From NCBI GenBank assembly GCA_003445835.1, contig DMCI01000067.1, forward strand, positions 1-11,973: 11,973 nucleotides of DNA, written 5' to 3'. This DNA is from Clostridiales bacterium. GTDB lineage: Bacteria > Bacillota > Clostridia > Christensenellales > CAG-1252. Made by a program: the position numbers and the translations under genes. The notes below the pieces were generated by a model. The model did no database searches and was not told the origin of the DNA. It saw only the letters and a list, made by a program, of their open reading frames with translations. Positions 7,536 to 11,973 of the stretch are shown here, one piece after another. Positions within the stretch are counted from its first letter, which is position 1. Each line of letters starts with the position of its first letter.

Positions 7536-7539
7536 GAGG
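7536..7539 (+). promoter_or_regulatory. Ribosome binding site deciding the dCMP deaminase start
   Basis: GAGG six bases before ATG 7546 selects this start over the in-frame ATG-like/ATT codons further upstream. The protein then begins MDKWDQRFMDMAE, as expected for dCMP deaminases. Confidence 0.75.
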
Positions 7540-7545
7540 TGTACT

Positions 7546-8001
7546 ATGGACAAGTGGGATCAAAGGTTTATGGATATGGCGGAAAAGGTTTCTACTTGGA
7601 GCAGTTGTTTCCAAGAAAACAGACAAGTCGGCGCCGTCATCATCCGCGATAAGCGCATTTTGACGACCGGGTACAACGGCGCAGGCAGCGGAATAAAAAG
7701 CTGTAAGGAACGCGGCGAGTGCCTCAGACGCAAACTCAACATCGCAAGCGGCACCCGTCAAGAGATCTGCTATGCGATCCACGCCGAGCAAAACGCCATC
7801 ATCCAAGCCGCAAAAATGGGGGTCAGCGTGGACGGAGCTACGATCTACTGCACCCATCAGCCCTGCTCTATTTGCGCAAAAATGATCATCAACAGCGGCA
7901 TCCGTCGCGTAATCTTCAAGTACGGCTACCCCGACGATTTCTCTATGGAAATGATGAAAGAAGCCAACGTTCTCGTACAAAAATTCGACGATTTGCAGTA
8001 G
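7546..8001 (+). CDS. Deoxycytidylate (dCMP) deaminase, ComEB-like
   Basis: Zn-dependent cytoplasmic enzyme converting dCMP to dUMP, the precursor for thymidylate synthesis. The 151-residue protein has the deaminase signature HAEQNAI (Zn ligand H79, catalytic E81) and PCSICAK (Zn ligands C107 and C110). GYNG at 42-45 fits substrate binding in this family. The insert rich in Cys (SCKERGEC, 52-59) between GYNG and the HAE motif is typical of dCMP deaminases rather than cytidine or guanine deaminases. The chosen start has an SD and its own promoter; an upstream in-frame extension of 18 codons overlaps that promoter. A strong terminator follows. A tRNA-adenosine deaminase (TadA) is ruled out by the insert and C-terminus. 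Confidence 0.92.
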   Translation: MDKWDQRFMDMAEKVSTWSSCFQENRQVGAVIIRDKRILTTGYNGAGSGIKSCKERGECLRRKLNIASGTRQEICYAIHAEQNAIIQAAKMGVSVDGATIYCTHQPCSICAKMIINSGIRRVIFKYGYPDDFSMEMMKEANVLVQKFDDLQ

Positions 8002-8015
8002 TTTATTGCCGTTTT

Positions 8016-8050
8016 AGGGCTCTCGCCATATAGCGGGAGCCCTTATTTTT
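8016..8050 (+). terminator. Intrinsic terminator of the dCMP deaminase gene
   Basis: An 11-bp stem (8016-8026 with 8033-8043, one G-T wobble), loop CATATA and the T-rich tail TATTTTT (8044-8050), 14 bp after the stop codon. On the opposite strand the hairpin is followed by AAAACGG, so it should work only rightward. The convergent ABC permease gene ends about 55 bp further right and has no comparable terminator. Confidence 0.92.
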
Positions 8051-8105
8051 CAGACATTCGGACAGAATTATATTCAATTTGTAGAATATTAATAAATGGA
8101 ATACG

Positions 8106-8909
8106 TTATCTTGCGACGAGTCTTTCAAGGATCAGGACGCAAAAATACATGATCGCGGCAAGGATCGTCAAGATCAAAGTCGAACACATCACCAAGCTGA
8201 GATTAAACACCTGCCCGCCGTATACGATCAAATATCCGAGTCCTTCCCTGCTGACCAAATATTCCCCCATGATCGTCCCCACCCAAGCCATTCCGACGTT
8301 GACTTTCAAGGCGGCGATGACGTTGGAAAGATTGGACGGCAAAACCAGTTTGAAAAGGATCTGCACACGAGATGCCGACAGCGTTTTCATCAAAAGGATC
8401 TTATCCTTATCCACCGACAAAAACCCGTTTAAGATGTTTATGATCGTGATGACAACACTGATCAAGATCGCCATCACGACGATCGCCGCTTTTCCCGCGC
8501 CGACCCAAATAATGATGATCGGACCGAGCGCGATCTTCGGAAGCGCGTTCAGTACCACGATATAAGGCTCCAAAATGCGTCTCAGCGGCTCTACCGACCA
8601 AAGCACCACAGCAACGACAAGCCCGATCACCGTCGCGGAAAGAAAGCCGATCACCGTTTCGGAAAGGGTCGCGGAAACATGTTTCCACAACACTCCGCTT
8701 GCGGATAAGCTCTTAAACGAGTCCAGCATTTTTGACGGAGAACTGAAAATAAAACCGTCAATGACTTCAAAGCGAGCCAATACTTCCCATACGACGAAGA
8801 ATTGTAACAGTAAAAACACCTGCATCGCCACGACGAAGATCGTCCGACCTCTTTCCTTTTTCAAATAGCGAAGATGCTCTTCACTGACCGTTCCCTTTCT
8901 CTTTTTCAT
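8106..8909 (-). CDS. ABC importer permease, SsuC/TauC-type
   Basis: Membrane subunit of an ABC importer. With the start at 8909 the protein has 267 residues: a charged N-terminus (MKKRKGTVSEEHLRYLKKERG), then about six hydrophobic helices. A cytoplasmic coupling loop of the BPD type reads LNALPKIALGPIIIIWVGAGK and fits the SsuC/TauC/ThiX family. Although the frame stays open to an ATG at 9011, the 8909 start is preferred: it has GGAG 7 nt upstream and yields the usual family length, while the longer form would overlap the ATPase gene by 131 bp. With this start the overlap is 29 bp. Gene order SBP-ATPase-permease is standard. The substrate is not evident; alkylsulfonate, taurine, nitrate or pyrimidine/thiamine precursors are the family possibilities. 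Confidence 0.9.
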   Translation of the reverse strand: MKKRKGTVSEEHLRYLKKERGRTIFVVAMQVFLLLQFFVVWEVLARFEVIDGFIFSSPSKMLDSFKSLSASGVLWKHVSATLSETVIGFLSATVIGLVVAVVLWSVEPLRRILEPYIVVLNALPKIALGPIIIIWVGAGKAAIVVMAILISVVITIINILNGFLSVDKDKILLMKTLSASRVQILFKLVLPSNLSNVIAALKVNVGMAWVGTIMGEYLVSREGLGYLIVYGGQVFNLSLVMCSTLILTILAAIMYFCVLILERLVAR

Positions 8910-9654
8910 CTGTAAACTCCAATTCTTTCCATATCTCCTTAAAGAGAGACGCAAAATACGGATGCTCCCTTCTTTCAATGGAGGAAAGACTCTTTTCGAT
9001 CGGATTATCAAAGACTTTTTTGACCGTCGCGGGACGGGCGCTTAAGACAGCCACCCTATCACAAAGCGCAATGGCTTCGCTGATGTCGTGCGTGACGAGG
9101 ATCGCCGTCACGTTTTGTTCCGAAATAATACTTCTGACGTCCTCGGCGACGTTTAGGCGAGTTTGAAAATCCAACGCCGAAAAAGGTTCGTCCAAAAGGA
9201 TCAACTTCGGACGAAGCGCCAGCGTCCGTATCAAAGCGACGCGCTGACGCATCCCGCCGGATAATTCCGAAGGTTTTTTCTTCAAAAACTCCCCGAGGCT
9301 GTACTTTTTCAAGAGTGAAAGCGCGTAATTCACCCGCTCGGGCGACTTGATCTTGCGTATCTCCAGCCCCAGGAGGACGTTGTCTTCTATCGTTCTCCAT
9401 TCAAACAAATGGTCTCGTTGCAACATATATCCGATCTCGTCGGACGCAATGATTCTTTCCACACTGCCGGAGGAAGGCGTCAAGATGCCCGCCAAAATGG
9501 AAAGCAACGTCGTTTTACCACTCCCCGACGGTCCGACGATCCCAAAGAACTCGCCTTCCTCTACAGTCAAACTCATCGAGCGGATCGCCTCGGTCTCGCC
9601 GCTTTTTCCGTGGTACCTATGAGAGATATTTTTCAAACGTAATACTTCGCTCAT
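8881..9654 (-). CDS. ABC importer ATPase, SsuB/TauB-type
   Basis: Cytoplasmic ATP-hydrolysing subunit that powers the importer encoded here. All motifs are intact in the 257 residues: Walker A GPSGSGKTT (41-49), Q-loop glutamine 79 in MLQRDHLFEW, signature LSGGMRQR (131-138), Walker B LILLDEPFSALD (151-162) and switch histidine 189 in VTHD. The MLQxDxLxxW Q-loop segment is typical of the nitrate/sulfonate/taurine/thiamine-precursor subfamily. It starts 20 bp after the SBP gene; the SD is weak (CGGAA), so partial dependence on upstream translation is possible. Its end overlaps the permease start by 29 bp. Confidence 0.95.
   Translation of the reverse strand: MSEVLRLKNISHRYHGKSGETEAIRSMSLTVEEGEFFGIVGPSGSGKTTLLSILAGILTPSSGSVERIIASDEIGYMLQRDHLFEWRTIEDNVLLGLEIRKIKSPERVNYALSLLKKYSLGEFLKKKPSELSGGMRQRVALIRTLALRPKLILLDEPFSALDFQTRLNVAEDVRSIISEQNVTAILVTHDISEAIALCDRVAVLSARPATVKKVFDNPIEKSLSSIERREHPYFASLFKEIWKELEFTDEKEKGNGQ
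8917..8920 (-). promoter_or_regulatory. Ribosome binding site deciding the permease start
   Basis: GGAG on the minus strand, seven bases before the ATG at 8909 and inside the ATPase coding region. It favours the 267-residue permease over the longer reading from 9011, which has no comparable site. Confidence 0.75.
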
Positions 9655-9674
9655 TTTCCGTCGTACTATGCTTT

Positions 9675-10661
9675 TCAGCCCAAATAACCGTTGTCGACCA
9701 ATTTATCGTAGTCGGCGCGTTTTTCCATCACGCCCGCGGCGACGATGATATCCTGCAAATGCTCGAAATCGTCTTTTTTGAGCTTCATATCGTCCACGTA
9801 AGCGCCGATCCTTTTATAGTTTGAGATCGCGGCGGTAAGCACCGAAAGAGAAGTGTCAGCAAAAGAGGGAGAAACCGCCTTGGCAATCTTTTCGGCGCTT
9901 TCGGTCTTTACGAATTCAACACCCTTTTGAATGGCGGCAAGAAATCTTTTTACCTTATCGGGATTCTTTTCGAGATAAGATTTTTCCGCACAGAAACAGG
10001 TGTACGGGATGTCGCCCGCCTCTTCGCCGACAGACGCGATGAGATAACCTTTCCCCGCAAGTTCAAAGTTGGTCGCGGCAGGCTCGAACATCGTGCAAAA
10101 ATCCCCCGTACCGCCGTCGAACGCCGCCGAGATCAGATCGTATTGCACGTCGTAATTGATGGTCATATTGACGCCGTTTTCATAGCCGTTTTTCCTGAGC
10201 GCATATTCAAGAGCCATCGCGGGTACGCCTCCCTTTCTGCCGCCGATGATCTCCTTGCCGACAAAGGCGGTACGCCAATCGAAATCGTCCGTATCCTGCC
10301 TGCCGATCACAAAAGAGCCGTCGCGTTTGGTCAGCTGACCGATCACGATCGGATAATTCTTTTTCCCTTCGTTGAAAACGTAGATCGACGCTTCCGGCCC
10401 GCAAAAGCCGATATCCGCCTGCCCGGACAAGACTGCGGTCATCGTTTTATCGGCGCCGCCGCCGTTGGTCAGTTCGATCGAAAGCCCCTGCTCCTTGAAA
10501 TACCCTTCGTTCAAGGCGACGTACATCGGCGCGTAAAACACCGAATGCGTGACCTCGTTCAAACGAATGACGTCTTTCTTCTCCTTCCCGCACGCCGCAA
10601 GCGGCAAGCACAAAGCAAGGAGAGAGAGCACAAGCAACGTTACGATGATTTTTCGTTTCAT
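9675..10661 (-). CDS. ABC importer substrate-binding lipoprotein (NMT1/THI5-like, SsuA-type)
   Basis: Extracytoplasmic solute receptor of the importer, anchored by lipid. The 328 residues begin with a lipoprotein signal: MKRK, a hydrophobic core, and lipobox LAAC with C24 as the modified cysteine. The mature part matches the NMT1/SsuA fold: APMYVALNEGYFKEQGL, then GGGADKTMTAVLSGQADIG, GGRKGG and VQYDLISAAFDGGTGDF. This is a family common in Bacillota whose substrate is mostly unassigned. It lacks an evident THI5 CCCFC motif. An excellent SD (AAGGAG, 6 nt) precedes the ATG. I see no TPP, FMN or other riboswitch upstream, and the leftward promoter is not convincing (a TAGTAT near 10697-10692 lacks a -35 partner). 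Confidence 0.93.
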   Translation of the reverse strand: MKRKIIVTLLVLSLLALCLPLAACGKEKKDVIRLNEVTHSVFYAPMYVALNEGYFKEQGLSIELTNGGGADKTMTAVLSGQADIGFCGPEASIYVFNEGKKNYPIVIGQLTKRDGSFVIGRQDTDDFDWRTAFVGKEIIGGRKGGVPAMALEYALRKNGYENGVNMTINYDVQYDLISAAFDGGTGDFCTMFEPAATNFELAGKGYLIASVGEEAGDIPYTCFCAEKSYLEKNPDKVKRFLAAIQKGVEFVKTESAEKIAKAVSPSFADTSLSVLTAAISNYKRIGAYVDDMKLKKDDFEHLQDIIVAAGVMEKRADYDKLVDNGYLG

Positions 10662-10727
10662 ATAGTTCTCCTTATAAAAAAGTTCTACTCCATACTATTC
10701 CGCAAAAAGCAAAAATGTTTTTTGATA

Positions 10728-10748
10728 TGCGCGCCGTCTTTTGGCGCA
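10728..10748. repeat. Short inverted repeat between the divergent SBP and pgsA genes
   Basis: GCGCC (10731-10735) and GGCGC (10743-10747) around GTCTTTT, flanked by TGC and CA. It lies 7 bp before the pgsA -35 box and about 70 bp from the SBP gene start. It has no T-run for termination in either direction. It could be an operator, but the arms are short and chance is possible. Confidence 0.3.
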
Positions 10749-10754
10749 CTTTAA

Positions 10755-10783
10755 TTGACATAATTATAATTTGGTTATAAAAT
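10755..10783 (+). promoter_or_regulatory. pgsA-valS promoter
   Basis: Perfect -35 box TTGACA (10755-10760), 17-bp spacer, -10 box TAAAAT (10778-10783). The start predicted seven bases on is 10790, one base before the pgsA ATG. A TATAAT at 10765-10770 is an alternative -10, but its -35 partner is poor (TTGGCG at 10741-10746); even then the leader would be only about 13 nt and without an SD. Confidence 0.8.
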
Positions 10784-10790
10784 CTATACT

Positions 10791-11423
10791 ATGAGTACGG
10801 CGATCAAGAAGGAAGATTTTTATACTCCACCCAACATTCTTACTTATTTAAGACTTCTTTGCGTACCGGCGTTCATCGCGGTGTTTTTTGCCGTGGACGG
10901 CAGTAAAAACCTCAACGTTTACGTCGCGTTCGCCGTCTTCCTCTTCGCGTCGTTGACCGACGTTGTGGACGGGATCATCGCCCGCAAATTCAATTTCACC
11001 ACCAATCTCGGCAAAATGCTTGACCCCCTTGCGGACAAACTTCTTCAAGTCTCCGCGGCGGTCTGCCTTTGCGTAAACGATTTCGTACACCACTCCGAGA
11101 TCGGTATGTTGTTCATCTTCTTCCCCGTCGCGCTTGGCTTAAAAGAAGGCTTTATGTTGATCTGGGGCATCATTTTGGCAAAAAAGAAGATCATCGTGCA
11201 CAGCAACTACTTCGGCAAAGCGGCGGCTTTTATCAACGCGCTCGGTCTGCTTTTGAGTTTTTTCGCAAAAGCGACTTACGACCTTTACCGCATCATTGCC
11301 ACCGTTGTACTTGCCCTTGGCACCGTGACGGCTTATATTGCGCTTTTCGACTACGCGCGCAAACTCGCAAAACAAGTAAACAATTCCGTGAAAGACAAAT
11401 CGGATATGGATCTTAAATTCTAA
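10791..11423 (+). CDS. pgsA: CDP-diacylglycerol-glycerol-3-phosphate 3-phosphatidyltransferase
   Basis: Membrane enzyme joining CDP-diacylglycerol to glycerol 3-phosphate, giving phosphatidylglycerolphosphate for phosphatidylglycerol and cardiolipin. The 210 residues hold the complete CDP-alcohol phosphatidyltransferase signature: D57, D60-G61, A64-R65, G74, D78 and D82 with exact family spacing. [12 protein letters not shown] near the N-terminus (15-26) and several hydrophobic helices fit PgsA. The long, lysine-rich C-terminus is slightly longer than in Bacillus. No SD precedes the ATG, and the promoter lies immediately upstream, so the transcript is predicted to be leaderless or nearly so. 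No later ATG/GTG start would keep the conserved N-terminal helix. valS follows after 17 bp. Another CDP-alcohol phosphatidyltransferase specificity is possible but less likely. Confidence 0.88.
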   Translation: MSTAIKKEDFYTPPNILTYLRLLCVPAFIAVFFAVDGSKNLNVYVAFAVFLFASLTDVVDGIIARKFNFTTNLGKMLDPLADKLLQVSAAVCLCVNDFVHHSEIGMLFIFFPVALGLKEGFMLIWGIILAKKKIIVHSNYFGKAAAFINALGLLLSFFAKATYDLYRIIATVVLALGTVTAYIALFDYARKLAKQVNNSVKDKSDMDLKF

Positions 11424-11440
11424 AACAGAGGAACTTGATT

Positions 11441-11973
11441 ATGGAAATGGAAAAGACCTACGACCCCGCATTATTTGAAGACAAGTTGTACGCCACTTGG
11501 ATGAAAAAGGGGTACTTCACCCCGAAGATCGATCCCAAAAAGGATCCGTACACCATCGTTATCCCCCCGCCCAACATCACGGGGCAACTTCATATGGGTC
11601 ACGCCTTAAACAATACCCTGCAAGACATTATGGTACGATTCAAGCGTATGCAAGGTCACCCCACCCTTTGGCTTCCCGGCACCGACCATGCATCCATCGC
11701 CACCGAAGTCAAGATCGTGGATAAGCTCAAGGCGGAAGGCACCAGCAAGGAAGAACTGGGCAGAGAAGGCTTTTTGAAAGCCGCTTGGGCGTGGAAAAAA
11801 CAATACGGCGGCAGGATCGTCGAGCAATTGAAGAAGCTTGGTTCCTCTCTCGATTGGTCGAGGGAAGCCTTTACGATGGATGAAAAGTGCAACCGCGCCG
11901 TCAAAAGAGTTTTCGTAAACCTTTACAACAAAGGTTTGATCTACCGCGGAAGCAGGATCATCAACTGGTGCCC
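11441..11973 (+). CDS. valS: Valyl-tRNA synthetase, N-terminal part (runs off right edge)
   Basis: Charges tRNA-Val. The first 177 residues are present: [20 protein letters not shown], a typical ValRS opening; [16 protein letters not shown] with the class I HIGH motif as [16 protein letters not shown]; and [16 protein letters not shown]. The KMSKS motif and editing domain lie beyond the window. AGAGGA at 11427-11432 is the SD, about 8 nt before the ATG; a second ATG two codons on is an alternative start. It lies 17 bp after pgsA with no terminator or T-box between, so it is probably co-transcribed with pgsA. Confidence 0.97.
   Translation, partial: MEMEKTYDPALFEDKLYATWMKKGYFTPKIDPKKDPYTIVIPPPNITGQLHMGHALNNTLQDIMVRFKRMQGHPTLWLPGTDHASIATEVKIVDKLKAEGTSKEELGREGFLKAAWAWKKQYGGRIVEQLKKLGSSLDWSREAFTMDEKCNRAVKRVFVNLYNKGLIYRGSRIINWC

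Noticed and set aside
7492..7545. Upstream extension of dCMP deaminase
   Set aside because: It overlaps a promoter, has no SD and adds residues not found in the family.
8051..8105. Leftward terminator for the ABC operon (weak ATATTC/GAATAT hairpin)
   Set aside because: A 6-bp A/T stem with no following T-run; not a credible terminator.
8910..9011. N-terminal extension of the ABC permease to the ATG at 9011
   Set aside because: It would overlap the ATPase gene by 131 bp, has an atypical Arg-rich sequence and no SD, while 8909 has GGAG at good spacing.
10662..10754. TPP or FMN riboswitch upstream of the substrate-binding protein
   Set aside because: No CTGAGA-type or FMN conserved core is found on the minus strand; the only structure is a short inverted repeat.

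Overview
The window looks like chromosomal DNA of a low-to-mid G+C Gram-positive bacterium, most likely an uncultured lineage of Clostridia (Bacillota). The evidence is a long Bacillus/Clostridium-type SRP RNA with an Alu domain, strong AGGAG-like ribosome binding sites, a long type 2 (eukaryote-like) isoleucyl-tRNA synthetase, a lipoprotein ABC substrate-binding protein and a ComEB-like dCMP deaminase. I see no phage, transposon, CRISPR array or tRNA. The genus cannot be decided from the sequence alone.

Left half (1-6516, minus strand). One compact run reads leftward from a well-formed promoter at 6487-6516. It contains the SRP RNA (about 6480-6212), a NYN/PIN-like putative RNase with a C-terminal OST-HTH (LOTUS) domain, ileS, a RlmI-like SAM methyltransferase, an RluA-family pseudouridine synthase, and the N-terminal third of a CtpE-like P-type cation ATPase that runs off the left edge. 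Gaps are 41 bp or less. The last four genes overlap or nearly touch (13-bp overlap, 3-bp gap, TAATG junction). I see no leftward terminator, so they may share readthrough transcription. Apart from the ATPase, every product is an RNA or probably acts on RNA (targeting, decay, tRNA charging, rRNA modification).

Centre (6517-8050, plus strand). Divergent from the SRP RNA is an unrecognised membrane-anchored protein with a weak SPOR-like extracytoplasmic region. It is followed by dCMP deaminase (dTTP supply), which has its own promoter and a clear intrinsic terminator.

Right half (8106-11973). A leftward three-gene ABC importer operon (lipoprotein SBP, ATPase, permease) of the SsuABC/TauABC/ThiXYZ type converges on the dCMP deaminase gene; its substrate is not evident. 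Divergent from it, pgsA (phosphatidylglycerolphosphate synthase) and valS (5' part only) read rightward. The pgsA promoter lies so close to the ATG that its mRNA is predicted to be leaderless or nearly so.

The window is mostly housekeeping. The items I rate most worth a second look are the SRP RNA-NYN/LOTUS-ileS gene order, the UGAC tetraloop in the SRP RNA, the predicted leaderless pgsA, the type 2 IleRS with KMSKH, and the unassigned SPOR-like membrane protein. I did not find a convincing wholly new system.
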